DNA of 64,000 nucleotides from CAYUNA01 sp047629355 (GCA_047629355.1 JBLHWU010000001.1:1-64000), one strand, 5' to 3'. Shown: positions 43,378 through 51,820, numbered from the stretch's first letter. Made by a program: numbers and translations. Notes: generated from the letters alone by a model not told the origin.

Positions 43378-44499
43378 TCAACTTGCTATTTCCATAGGCT
43401 GACTGTATTTTTTAAGTTTTTGTAAATCAATAGAAATACCCAAGCCGTCTCCTTCCAACCGTTGGGCAATCCCTTTTTTAGAAAAAGTTAATGGTTTTGT
43501 ACCGATATCTTCTTCCATAAAAAAAGGCGCGAATGAACCTTCCAAATATTTTAAATCGTGGGTTTGTGCAAACAATCGACCTGCGGAACTTAGGATGGCA
43601 GTTTCTCCCACATTGCACCCTAATTGGCAGGCGATGCCCTGAGCTTTCGCAAATTTGTGAATAGCCGAAGCTGCGCGCAAACCACCTGATTTTGATATTT
43701 TCAAATTGAATAAAAGCTGTTTTGGATTTATTTTTTCAGCAAAATAAGCTGCCTGATTTAAGGTATAAACAGACTCATCTAACAGTAATGGCATTGTTAC
43801 CTTCCTGCTTAATTGTGGCAATTTTTCAATTTCCTCGGCAATCAATGGCTCCTCAACACAACTAATATTGAAACGCTCCAATTCTTTGATACGAACAATC
43901 GCCTGTTCCATCGTCCACGCTCGATTAGCATCCACACGAATGTCAACCTCCCATCCTAAAATTTTTCGAGCCAAAGCAAGATTTTCCACATCATTTGGAT
44001 AGCCGACTTTCATTTTTATTTGCTGCAATTCCAATTTTTTGACAAACATCAACCATTGCAGCAATTTGTCAAGTGACAAATAGGGCAATACCCCAGAATA
44101 GTTGATAGGAAAACTTTGATTGTTATTTAAAAATCTCGAAATAGAGCAGTGTTGGTTTTGACCTAATAAATCTAAAAATGCTATTTCTAAAGCGGAAATC
44201 ATTGAAGGCATTTTATACTTTGCATACAATTCTTGGCACAAATCATCCACATCCTGTATTGTATTTATTGACCGATTGATACAATAAGCTTGTGCATTTT
44301 CGAGGGCGTTTTGTAGCTCCGAAAGCGATTCTCCCGTGACATATTCACGAGGCGCACCTTCACCATAGCCCGTTTTGTCATCATCTGTATACACTGCCAC
44401 GACGACCGAACTTGACATAGCCCGATTTTTCAAATGATGATTAATTGAAAAAGAAAAAGGTATCCTAACTGGATAGATGCTAATATTCGTAATTTTCAT
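43378..44499 (-). CDS. Enolase-superfamily enzyme, dipeptide epimerase-like
   Basis: The 373-residue protein has an N-terminal capping domain and a C-terminal barrel of the muconate-lactonising-enzyme subgroup. The catalytic KxK is Lys162/Lys164 (IKMKVG), metal ligands are Asp190 (VDANRAW), Glu216 (CVEEPL) and Asp241 (LLDESV), and the opposing lysine is Lys267/Lys270 (NLKISKSGG). Related members epimerise L-Ala-D/L-Glu or other dipeptides from peptidoglycan; o-succinylbenzoate synthase is the alternative, less likely because no menaquinone genes are here. Context adds only the unrecognised gene downstream. Confidence 0.82.
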   Translation of the reverse strand: MKITNISIYPVRIPFSFSINHHLKNRAMSSSVVVAVYTDDDKTGYGEGAPREYVTGESLSELQNALENAQAYCINRSINTIQDVDDLCQELYAKYKMPSMISALEIAFLDLLGQNQHCSISRFLNNNQSFPINYSGVLPYLSLDKLLQWLMFVKKLELQQIKMKVGYPNDVENLALARKILGWEVDIRVDANRAWTMEQAIVRIKELERFNISCVEEPLIAEEIEKLPQLSRKVTMPLLLDESVYTLNQAAYFAEKINPKQLLFNLKISKSGGLRAASAIHKFAKAQGIACQLGCNVGETAILSSAGRLFAQTHDLKYLEGSFAPFFMEEDIGTKPLTFSKKGIAQRLEGDGLGISIDLQKLKKYSQPMEIAS

Positions 44500-44705
44500 T
44501 TTAAGGAGGATTTTTGAAAATTTACAATAATTTATTTAGTCAAGTGATGCACACCTGATAACCAATCACGGTATACAACTTAAAAAAAGTAGCACTTCAC
44601 ATCAATTCTTGATGCAAAAGCCTTGTAGTGTCCGATAAATTCTAATACTCTGATTTTAACTGGTAAAGGTCTTCTCACTTAGAGTAACTTATTTTATGTT
44701 TCCAA

Positions 44706-44797
44706 TAGACTTTATGAATGAGTAGCTTTTTTAGAATTGCAAATAATTGATGATCAATAGTTTGCGAATTATCCAGAGTCGCCATTCATAAAGTCTA
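44706..44797. repeat. MITE-like element, family B, copy 1
   Basis: This 92-base palindromic element begins TAGACTTTATGAATG and ends CATTCATAAAGTCTA; inner arms GAATTGCAAA and TTTGCGAATT also pair. It is almost identical to 47790-47881, with one visible difference in the central loop (GATGATCA versus GATAATCA). Confidence 0.92.
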
Positions 44798-45072
44798 ATA
44801 GAAATTTACCTTTCATTCTAAACTTGGTTACAAAATAGCCGTTTTCTATAAATATTTAGCGAAAACGTTTCAGCGTAAAAAAAAAGTTAAATATTGGGCA
44901 TTTTTTTGAAAAAACAAGTTTTTCCATCAAAAAAGTCATTACAAATACTTAATTTTTAATACATTATATAAATATAATGTATCATTCCTACAAATAACGT
45001 TACCAACTGATGCTACGCAAGCAATGTCTTGCGAGACCGTACTTTCAGCGAGAAGTGATTTAGCCAACTAGT

Positions 45073-45141
45073 TTTTAAAAGTCGTTAAGAACTCCATAGT
45101 GGTTGAACGATAGCGAGTTCATAGAGTTTAGACTTTTAAAT
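45073..45141. repeat. Palindromic repeat with TTTAAAAGTC arms
   Basis: TTTAAAAGTC and GACTTTTAAA bound a region with further inverted pairing (AACTC and GAGTT, CATAG and TCATAG). No second copy was seen in this window. Confidence 0.6.
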
Positions 45142-45184
45142 GCTATTGGGCGTTAAGAAATGAATAAAGTTACTTTTTTGAGAG

Positions 45185-45240
45185 AGGAACGCAAGATAAA
45201 TAGATTCAGATTCTTGACAAGATATTTATTTCGCGTTCCT
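45185..45240. repeat. Short derivative of family A
   Basis: About 56 bases carry both family A ends (AGGAACGC on the left, CGCGTTCCT on the right) with AGATTCTTGA from the family A interior, but the middle is deleted. It therefore forms one hairpin. Confidence 0.75.
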
Positions 45241-45264
45241 TAACGCTCCAAAATTATGAAAATT

Positions 45265-45314
45265 ATGTAAAAGAATGTAAAAGAATGTAAAAGAATGTAA
45301 AAGAATGTAAAACA
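45265..45314. repeat. Tandem 10-base repeat, about five units
   Basis: The unit ATGTAAAAGA is repeated four times head to tail, followed by ATGTAAAACA. There is no spacer, so it is not a CRISPR array. It could vary in copy number by slippage. Confidence 0.85.
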
Positions 45315-45322
45315 AAATAAAT

Positions 45323-45506
45323 GTAACTACTCAGGTACTTTAATTTATTGATTATCAGTTATTTATAATTTTGTTTAAAAATGATATTTGTCTGATTTTC
45401 TCAAATTTTTGACAAAAAATCACTTTTTTTAACATTTCCGTAACTTAAAATACATTATTTTAACTATTTTTAACTAAAAATAGTTAAAAACCACCTAAGT
45501 AGTTAC
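45323..45506. repeat. Inverted-repeat element with GTAACTACTCAGGT ends
   Basis: The left end GTAACTACTCAGGT and the complement of the right end GTAACTACTTAGGT differ by one base and bound 184 AT-rich bases. The same end occurs at 49129 and, in a weaker form, at 59077 and in family D. Confidence 0.7.
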
Positions 45507-45863
45507 ACTCTATTAAATGATTTTTTAAGTTTCTTAAACGGAAAAAGGGCAGACTATAAATGGCTAATTTATTATTTTATTTTGCCTAAGTAGAGGCAAA
45601 ATATGTAACCCTACTTAAGTGAATCTTTAGTGCGAATTCTATGATTAAAGCAAGAGAAAATTTAAAAATATTTGACAAAAATTTATTGAATTTTTAGGAG
45701 TCAAAAATTAGGTTTTTTTATCAAAAAGTTCGGTATTGAGCTAACATCAGTTAGTCAATAAGTAATTGAATTTTACAGTTTCTTATTAGATGTTTAAACA
45801 TTCAGTTAATTAGTGTTGTTAATTTAAAAGCTAAACCATCTATCAATTTTAAAACACAACGAA

Positions 45864-46496
45864 ATGAAAAAGATAGCAAAAAACATCCTCCAAAATGCCC
45901 ATACTTATGAAAGTTATCGCCAATTAATTGATACTCTTTTTACACAAAATAAAACTACTGGCGACGACCATAGCGAAGCCATGTTAGCGTATACTAAACT
46001 CAATCTTGCACGGATGAACAAGTGGGACAAACGTACCCGATTAACGCCCGAAACCTTACAAAATCTTAGTAAAATCCAGCGTCCTTTAACTTGGCTGGTT
46101 ATCACTGAAGGTTGGTGTGGCGATGCTGCACAGATTGTCCCCGTGCTTCATAAAATGGCTTTGGAAAACGACAATATCACGCTCCGTTTTATTCTTCGCG
46201 ATGCGCATCCTGATATTATTGACGCCTTTTTGACTAATAGTGGGCGGTCGATTCCAAAAGTAATAATTTTGGATACCGAAACGTCAGAAGTGTTGAACTC
46301 TTGGGGACCACGCCCTACTGAGATGCAGGCGATGATGATGGGTGTTAAGGCAAAATCAGCAACAATTGCGGATGCTGCTAAAAAGAAAACGTTATCGCAA
46401 GAGGCTGCGCAACAATTGCATCTTTGGTATGCAAAAGACAAGGCAAAGACAACGCAGCAGGAATTTTTAGCAGGAGTTGGGTCGCAGATTACATAA
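45864..46496 (+). CDS. Thioredoxin family protein with single active-site cysteine
   Basis: The 210-residue cytoplasmic protein has a helical N-terminus (HTYESYRQLIDTLF) and a thioredoxin-like core (about 75-160) with VITEGWCGDAAQIVPVLHKM, where the usual CxxC is reduced to WCGDA, and the conserved GRSIPKVIILD with the cis-proline. The family is common in Bacteroidota; the single cysteine argues for mixed-disulfide or peroxidase-like chemistry, not dithiol exchange. The function is not established. It sits after the long repeat island and is followed by a partial family A end with a GC-rich hairpin (46498-46550). Confidence 0.82.
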   Translation: MKKIAKNILQNAHTYESYRQLIDTLFTQNKTTGDDHSEAMLAYTKLNLARMNKWDKRTRLTPETLQNLSKIQRPLTWLVITEGWCGDAAQIVPVLHKMALENDNITLRFILRDAHPDIIDAFLTNSGRSIPKVIILDTETSEVLNSWGPRPTEMQAMMMGVKAKSATIADAAKKKTLSQEAAQQLHLWYAKDKAKTTQQEFLAGVGSQIT

Positions 46497-46497
46497 G

Positions 46498-46550
46498 GAA
46501 TGCGAAAAAAAGACAGTGCGCCTCGCCTGCGGCGAGGCGGGTGGACTCTC
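46498..46550. repeat. Partial repeat: family A end with GC-rich hairpin
   Basis: AGGAATGCGAAA, a single family A end, is followed by the GC-rich palindrome CGCCTCGCCTGCGGCGAGGCG. It starts three bases after the thioredoxin-like stop codon, so the hairpin may serve as its terminator. Confidence 0.55.
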
Positions 46551-46610
46551 GAGAATGAAAAAGGATTTTAAACAAAACTTTTTTCATCCTCAAACGCCTC
46601 TTATTTAAAA

Positions 46611-47666
46611 TTACATAAAGTCCACATCCACATAATACGGATATTTCATCAGCAACTCAATTGCCTTTTTTGCATCAAATCCTTTGTGGACAATGCGGTG
46701 CAACATCTGTATAATCGGAACATGTAAATTATAATGATCAGCAAGATGTTTCGCGATATTCAAAGCGCGAACACCTTCTGCCAATTCAGGCATCGTTTTC
46801 TTGATTTCTTCCACCGATTCTCCTCGTCCAAGTCGTGCACCAAAGGTAAAATTTCGACTATTTTCGCTGGTAGCTGTACAGACGAGGTCACCAATTCCTG
46901 CCGTTCCAACAAAAGCTTTTGGTCCTGCGCCCATTGCTTTTCCGTAATAAATCATTTCAATCAAGCCGCGATTAATGAGTAATGCTTGAATATTTTTACC
47001 CAAACCCATTCCAGCTAATGCACCTGAACCAATTGCAATGATATTTTTCAACGCACCTGCCAATTCTGCACCGAGGATTTCTTTTGTACCAAATACTTGA
47101 AAATTACTACCATTCAACGCGTCTTTACCAGCAAAAATAACTTCATTAAATTTACTCGCAATCACAGTCGCTGTCGGTTGCCCTTCCATGATTTCAGTCG
47201 CCAAATTTGGACCAGATAAGCAGCCGACGCGAACCACTACGCTTTCTTCTCGAATAATTTCACTCATCGTACTCACATCATTTCGAGTAATTTTTTTAGT
47301 CTCTAAATCCGCTTCCGTCAAGTCTTTTATGTCAAAACCCTTCGTTCCATGTATTAAAATATGGTAAGGATGTAGAAATGGAGACAAATTTCGCATCATA
47401 CTCCGAAAACCATCGGATGGAATAATCGGGAAGATTAACGTGCATTTTTTTGCAACTTCTTCCAAACTATTGGTCGCAATAATATTGGTGGGCAACTCCC
47501 GTTTCAAGCCCGTATTGTAGTGCTTTTCATTGATAGACGCTACCAATTCAGGATTTCGAGAGAACTGAATCACCTCGGTTTTTTGCGCCAACAACTCTGC
47601 TATCGCTGTTCCAAAACTTCCTGCACCAATGACCCCAATGGGCTTTTTTTGCTGAATTTCCGCCAT
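46611..47666 (-). CDS. gpsA: NAD(P)H-dependent glycerol-3-phosphate dehydrogenase
   Basis: GpsA reduces dihydroxyacetone phosphate to sn-glycerol 3-phosphate for phospholipid synthesis. The protein (351 residues from the ATG at 47666) has the Rossmann motif GVIGAGSFGTAIA, the central LIHGTKGFD and SGPNLATEI, the catalytic lysine region GALKNIIAIGSGALAGMGLG and the substrate-binding GTAGIGDLVCTATSENSRNF. A start at 47687 is possible, but a -7 element (47687-47694) overlaps it, so the shorter form is preferred. No operon partner. Confidence 0.93.
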   Translation of the reverse strand: MAEIQQKKPIGVIGAGSFGTAIAELLAQKTEVIQFSRNPELVASINEKHYNTGLKRELPTNIIATNSLEEVAKKCTLIFPIIPSDGFRSMMRNLSPFLHPYHILIHGTKGFDIKDLTEADLETKKITRNDVSTMSEIIREESVVVRVGCLSGPNLATEIMEGQPTATVIASKFNEVIFAGKDALNGSNFQVFGTKEILGAELAGALKNIIAIGSGALAGMGLGKNIQALLINRGLIEMIYYGKAMGAGPKAFVGTAGIGDLVCTATSENSRNFTFGARLGRGESVEEIKKTMPELAEGVRALNIAKHLADHYNLHVPIIQMLHRIVHKGFDAKKAIELLMKYPYYVDVDFM

Positions 47667-47686
47667 TTTATTTTTTAAAAATTTCA

Positions 47687-47733
47687 CAAAGGTATCTGAT
47701 ACGCAACAACGCTATCAGATACCGGCAAATTTA
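47687..47733 (-). promoter_or_regulatory. gpsA promoter region with embedded palindrome
   Basis: Two minus-strand TAnnTTTG elements (TACCTTTG at 47687-47694 and TAAATTTG at 47726-47733) flank a perfect 11-base inverted repeat GGTATCTGATA / TATCAGATACC (47691-47723). The palindrome overlaps the proximal -7 element, so it is a candidate operator. Neither element has a well-spaced -33. Confidence 0.5.
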
Positions 47734-47789
47734 ATTTAAAATTTTGAGCTATTCGTTTTAAGTAAAAACGATTTAATAAGTTGACCCAT

Positions 47790-47881
47790 TAGACTTTATG
47801 AATGAGTAGCTTTTTTAGAATTGCAAATAATTGATAATCAATAGTTTGCGAATTATCCAGAGTCGCCATTCATAAAGTCTA
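47790..47881. repeat. MITE-like element, family B, copy 2
   Basis: This is the same 92-base element as at 44706-44797, in the same orientation, nearly identical. It lies between gpsA and the alpha/beta hydrolase gene, 3 kb from copy 1. The high identity implies recent copying. Confidence 0.92.
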
Positions 47882-48068
47882 TTGATACACCATAATTTTT
47901 TCTGCTAAAAAAAATCGTTGCATAACCTTCGTTACGGAACTATTTTTTGTGTTTTTCAGAAGGAAAAAGGACAAGTATCATCGCCCAAGTTATTGAATCG
48001 CTTTTACTAAGACAACTGTTTTGACAAAAAAGCGTTTATTTTTCAAAAATAATCAATCTATTTTAAAA

Positions 48069-49058
48069 ATGACAAAGATACTTTTAACTATATTATTTTC
48101 TATTGCCTCATTTACAACTGTTTTCACACAAGAAATCAGCCAACCAACTTGTGGTCCTGGTGGTTCGGAATATGCACACGATACCGTCAACTTTCAAAGT
48201 TATGCAGAGGAAGCAGATGGTTATTACCTTTTTGAACCACAACAGCCCCAACCAGATTCAGCACCTATTATTGTGTTTTTTCATGGCTATGGCGCGTACA
48301 ATCCAATGGCATATGGCCAATGGATTCAGCATTTGGTACGCAAAGGGAGTACGGTGATTTTTCCACGCTATCAGGAAAGTATGCTGTCTCCCCTACCCTC
48401 TGGCTATGCGGACAATTGTGCAATCGCGATTAAAGATGCCCTGAAAAAACTTTCGACAGGCGACCATGTGCGTGCAAAAAAAGGCAATTTATCTTTCGTA
48501 GGACATTCGTTTGGTGGAGCAATTTTAGCCAATTTAGCGGTGAATTATAAGGCGTTTGGGATTCCAAAACCAGCGGTTGCGATGTTGTGTTCGCCAGGCA
48601 CGGGATTCGTTTCAATGGGGAGGCTGGATTCTTATGAAGAGATGCCTGCGGATATAAAATTATTGGTGACGGTCAGTGAAAATGATAAAATTGTTGGTGA
48701 CGAATTTGCCTTGCGCGTTTTCAATGAAGCTAAGCATGTCCCCGATAAAAATTTCATCCGCCAATTTCGCGATAAAAACGGCGACGAATATGTTTCTGCG
48801 CAACACAATGAAGTTTACTGTTTGCTGATGGACTATGATTCAGGACATCGGTCGCCTTCTGCACGCCGTTCGATGCGAATTTCTAAGACCAATGCAATGG
48901 ATTATTATGGCTATTGGAAATGGTTTGATGCGCTTTTGGAATGTTCCAGAAGTGGTAATTATTGCGAGTATGCTTTAGGGAATACCCCAGAACAACGATC
49001 TTTGGGTTGCTGGAATGATGGGACGGCGATTAAGGAGGTAGAGGTTTTAACGAAGTAG
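48069..49058 (+). CDS. Exported alpha/beta hydrolase
   Basis: The start at 48069 gives 329 residues with a signal peptide (MTKILLTILFSIASFTTVFTQ). The alpha/beta-hydrolase core has the oxyanion strand PIIVFFHGYGAYNP, the nucleophile elbow LSFVGHSFGGAILANLA with the serine, an Asp-containing stretch VSENDKIVGDEFA and a histidine late in MDYDSGHRSPSA. The region around GHSFGG resembles dienelactone-hydrolase/chlorophyllase-like enzymes. Extra cysteines near both ends (PTCGPGGSEY, LLECSRSGNYC, LGCWNDG) probably form disulfides, fitting export. The substrate is unknown, most likely an ester or lipid. Confidence 0.8.
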   Translation: MTKILLTILFSIASFTTVFTQEISQPTCGPGGSEYAHDTVNFQSYAEEADGYYLFEPQQPQPDSAPIIVFFHGYGAYNPMAYGQWIQHLVRKGSTVIFPRYQESMLSPLPSGYADNCAIAIKDALKKLSTGDHVRAKKGNLSFVGHSFGGAILANLAVNYKAFGIPKPAVAMLCSPGTGFVSMGRLDSYEEMPADIKLLVTVSENDKIVGDEFALRVFNEAKHVPDKNFIRQFRDKNGDEYVSAQHNEVYCLLMDYDSGHRSPSARRSMRISKTNAMDYYGYWKWFDALLECSRSGNYCEYALGNTPEQRSLGCWNDGTAIKEVEVLTK

Positions 49059-49128
49059 GTGGATTAATACTTTATAAAATATTTAAGCGTATAATTTTTT
49101 TTCACTAATAATTATTAGGATTTCTAAG

Positions 49129-49338
49129 GTAACTACTCAGGTACTCTATAGTTGACAAAGGGGTCTTAGGGGAGAGGAAAATTGGATTTTTATAAAAAAT
49201 CCAATTTTTCTCTCCCCTGAGCCTCCTCCCCCCGCCGCCGAAGGCGTCGGGGGAGGGTGTTTTTGAGGGAAGAATTTGGGCTTATCGCCCAAACTCTTCC
49301 CTCAAACTCCCCAAAATAAGACCTGAGTAATTGATTAC
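49129..49338. repeat. Composite inverted-repeat element with three hairpins, copy 1
   Basis: The ends are GTAACTACTCAGGT and the complement of ACCTGAGTAATTGATTAC. Inside are a hairpin GGGGAGAGG...CCTCTCCCC type (49160-49218), a GC-rich palindrome around CCGCCGCCGAAGGCG, and a hairpin TTTGAGGGAAGA...TCTTCCCTCAAA (49262-49307). The same order, inverted, appears at 58852-59077. Confidence 0.7.
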
Positions 49339-49496
49339 TACGCGTTACTTCTGATTTACTATGGCAATTTTTCTACGAAAAATTAACGCTTCTAATTAAA
49401 GTTGTGTCTGCAAAAAAATAGCTAAAAATCATCTTAACTATCATAAAAATCATCAGCAAAAAAATCGTCTCAAAAACGCCATACCCCCCTAATAAA

Positions 49497-49535
49497 AAAT
49501 AGGTATTTGATACTCAATCGAATATCAAATACCTA
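49497..49535 (-). terminator. Terminator after the GCS2-CBS gene
   Basis: TAGGTATTTGATA and TATCAAATACCTA pair perfectly around ten bases; the minus strand continues with a T run. It lies 37 bases past the stop at 49572. Confidence 0.85.
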
Positions 49536-49571
49536 AATATTGCACTCCTGTGCGCCGTCAAACGTTTACCG

Positions 49572-51518
49572 TCAAACCGCCTTTTTTTTCTTTTTCTTTT
49601 CTTCTAAACGTTCAATCAAACGGCTCGAAATGCGGAGAAAATCCATCTCCGTAAGAATACCAATCAACTCGCCATTTTTAACCACAGGCAAGCAACCAAT
49701 TTTGTTGCTACGCATAATTTGCAAGGCTTCCAAAATCGTTTGGTCAGGGCTAATTGAAATAACTTTTTCAATCATAATCTCCTTAACAACAGCCGCTTCC
49801 TTGCTATTAAATGAATGCTTTTTCGAATAATAGCGCAGTAGTAAACGGGAAGTAATCAATCCCACCAAATTACCCTTCGAATCTTCAACGGGCATATAGC
49901 GAACCTTGCGCCAATCCATCAATTCCGCAACTAATTCAATTAAATCATCTTTTTGAACCGTAAATAAATCAGTCGCCATGAATTCTTCTACCCGTAATTT
50001 CCCAGGGCTGTATTCCGCTAGAATTTCTGCTTCTGGTAGTTCCCACAAGTGAACGGGCGTTTCCGTTTCCTGATTTTTAATAATACTTGCGGTCAAAATT
50101 GACAGCGCTTCATCCTGTCCAACACTTTTTTTCAAATTAGAAAATGCCCGCAATTGCCAACGCGCGCCGTTCATGTGTAATTTTGCTCGTGCTTCGATAA
50201 TACCCATATATCGTTCAATATCCTCAGGAGCTACTTTTTGTAAGGTCAAACCATGCCGCGCTAATGGAATCAATTCTTGTAAGACCAAATCGCACGCCGA
50301 TATTTTCTTCTCTCCAAACCAATTGAAACTGGTATCAATCCCAAATTTCGCTGCTTTCAAAAAATTATCGCTCACATCTTCCCAGCTCAAATGCTCTCGA
50401 ATGTCATTTATTTTATCATGCATTCCAACCACTGCCCCTAACCATAATGCAGCATTAGCTACCTCATCAATCACTGTTGGACCAGCAGGCAATACCCGGT
50501 TTTCGATACGCAAATGCGGCTTGCCATTATCACTCACGCCATAACACGGACGATTCCAGCGATACACCGTCGAATTGTGTACTTGCAAAGCTCGCAGCTT
50601 CGGCACTTTACCTTTTTTAATCGTTTCTACTGAATCCTCTTCCAAATCAGCTGCCAACAAAACACGGAACCGAGCAATGTCTTCTCGATAAATTTCTAGA
50701 ACAGATTTATCTAACCAGCCACTCCCAAAACTTACCCTCGGGCTGCGTTCTCGCAAATGTTCCTGACTCGTCCGGGTATCCAGTGCTTGCTGAAACATCG
50801 CAATTCGCGTCTCATGCCACAACCGCCGACCAAAAACCATCGGAGAGTTGGCTGCAATCGCCATAATTGGGCCAGTAAGCGCTTGCGCAATATTGTACAT
50901 TGGTACAAAATTTTTCGGCGACACCTGCAAATGCACTTGAAAACTGGTATTCACGGCTTCTAAAAGCGGTGAATTGTGTTTCAAACGCAATTCATCAATA
51001 CCATCCAAATTCAATTCAAAATCAGAGCCTTGAAGTTGCTCTTGAATCGCTTCCATTAAAGCAAAATACCGCTTTTTTGGTGTCAAGTTGTGAAAATCCA
51101 AATCGGACTTTCGCAAGGTTGGCAATATGCCTGTTAGCACGACTTTGGTTTTCATTCGTTTGAGTTTCTCTCTAATTTTATTCAAATTAGTAAGATTCTC
51201 CTCCTCCAATTCGCTGAGGCATTTATTTTCAAAAACACGCGGCGTCAAGTTCGTTTCCAAATTAAAACGCGCCAATTCCGTCTCTACCCAATCCCAATCT
51301 TTCATCCTTTTCAGAGCTTCCATCGCAACTGGGGCAGGTTTAAAATCTTTGTTATCAACGAGACACATTTCTTGTTCTGCCCCGATGCGGGTAATGTCAC
51401 TTTCAAACCAATCATTTTCCAGCATGTATTCCAATGCCTTAACATCGTTCAGCAGGTAGCGCACAAATTTTTGCATTTGTGGCTGTTCTTTCACTATCGA
51501 AACTCTTTGTTCGCCCAT
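49572..51518 (-). CDS. Glutamate-cysteine-ligase-like (GCS2) protein fused to two CBS domains
   Basis: Residues about 35-500 form a GCS2-type carboxylate-amine ligase domain: ITRIGAEQEMCLVD at the start, ETNLTPRVF, FQVHLQVSPKNFVPMYNIAQ, AIAANSPMVFGRRLWHETR and HLRIENRVLPAGPTVIDE. Residues about 512-640 hold a pair of CBS domains (VEEFMATDLFTVQKDDLIEL, YMPVEDSKGNLVGLITSRLL and MIEKVISISPDQTILEALQIM, CLPVVKNGELIGILTEMDFL), which bind adenine nucleotides and usually regulate. The fused enzyme probably ligates an amino acid or related amine to a glutamate-like carboxylate under energy control; the product is not known. Length 648 is far above the 370 of stand-alone YbdK-type enzymes. Confidence 0.85.
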   Translation of the reverse strand: MGEQRVSIVKEQPQMQKFVRYLLNDVKALEYMLENDWFESDITRIGAEQEMCLVDNKDFKPAPVAMEALKRMKDWDWVETELARFNLETNLTPRVFENKCLSELEEENLTNLNKIREKLKRMKTKVVLTGILPTLRKSDLDFHNLTPKKRYFALMEAIQEQLQGSDFELNLDGIDELRLKHNSPLLEAVNTSFQVHLQVSPKNFVPMYNIAQALTGPIMAIAANSPMVFGRRLWHETRIAMFQQALDTRTSQEHLRERSPRVSFGSGWLDKSVLEIYREDIARFRVLLAADLEEDSVETIKKGKVPKLRALQVHNSTVYRWNRPCYGVSDNGKPHLRIENRVLPAGPTVIDEVANAALWLGAVVGMHDKINDIREHLSWEDVSDNFLKAAKFGIDTSFNWFGEKKISACDLVLQELIPLARHGLTLQKVAPEDIERYMGIIEARAKLHMNGARWQLRAFSNLKKSVGQDEALSILTASIIKNQETETPVHLWELPEAEILAEYSPGKLRVEEFMATDLFTVQKDDLIELVAELMDWRKVRYMPVEDSKGNLVGLITSRLLLRYYSKKHSFNSKEAAVVKEIMIEKVISISPDQTILEALQIMRSNKIGCLPVVKNGELIGILTEMDFLRISSRLIERLEEKKKKKKAV

Positions 51519-51552
51519 TTTTATTACTTTATGAGTGGATTTTTGGTGTCAA

Positions 51553-51685
51553 CCCCCCGACCCTTAAAGGAGAGTACATCCAAGATATTTATAAAATTCT
51601 ACCTTAAAAATATTGTTTTTAGCCTAAGTTTTGAAACCGCATTTCTTACATTAAACGAATGTACCCCCCTTTAGGGGTCGGGGGG
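51553..51685. repeat. Palindromic element with CCCCCCGACCC ends
   Basis: CCCCCCGACCCTTAAAGGAG (from 51553) and the complement of the right end, CCCCCCGACCCCTAAAGGGG, continue through AGTACAT / GGTACAT and bound 133 bases. It fills most of the gap between the GCS2-CBS and PorP genes. Simple C-rich runs like this often recur in Bacteroidota intergenic regions. Confidence 0.7.
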
Positions 51686-51774
51686 ACTTCAAAGGCTTAA
51701 AACATTGCCGAAAAATAGAAAACAATTTAGGGAATAAAAATAAATAGGAAGGAAAAAATAAAAAAGAAGTGGAA

Positions 51775-51806
51775 AAACATGGTGATTTTCGAAATCACCA
51801 TGTTTT
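51775..51806 (-). terminator. Terminator after the second porP
   Basis: AAAACATGGTGATTT and AAATCACCATGTTTT form a perfect hairpin with a two-base loop. It lies 15 bases past the PorP stop codon. Confidence 0.85.
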
Positions 51807-51820
51807 AAATAAGAAAAATT

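Larger units (their letters stand above)
44500..45863. other. Large gene-free repeat island
   Basis: This 1.36 kb stretch holds no coding sequence. It contains a family B element (44706-44797), a palindrome (45073-45141), a short family A derivative (45185-45240), a tandem array of 10-base units (45265-45314), a GTAACTACTCAGGT element (45323-45506) and a small TTTTGCCT/AGGCAAAA hairpin near 45590. At least five unrelated repeats lie within 0.8 kb. Confidence 0.75.

Noticed and set aside
45265..45314. Short regular repeats that might suggest a CRISPR array
   Set aside because: The 10-base units are directly adjacent with no unique spacers, and no cas gene is in the window.
49540..49830. A 96-codon plus-strand frame over the 3' end of the GCS2-CBS gene
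   Set aside because: It is the antisense of the second CBS domain coding sequence, with a poly-Phe run from the lysine codons.
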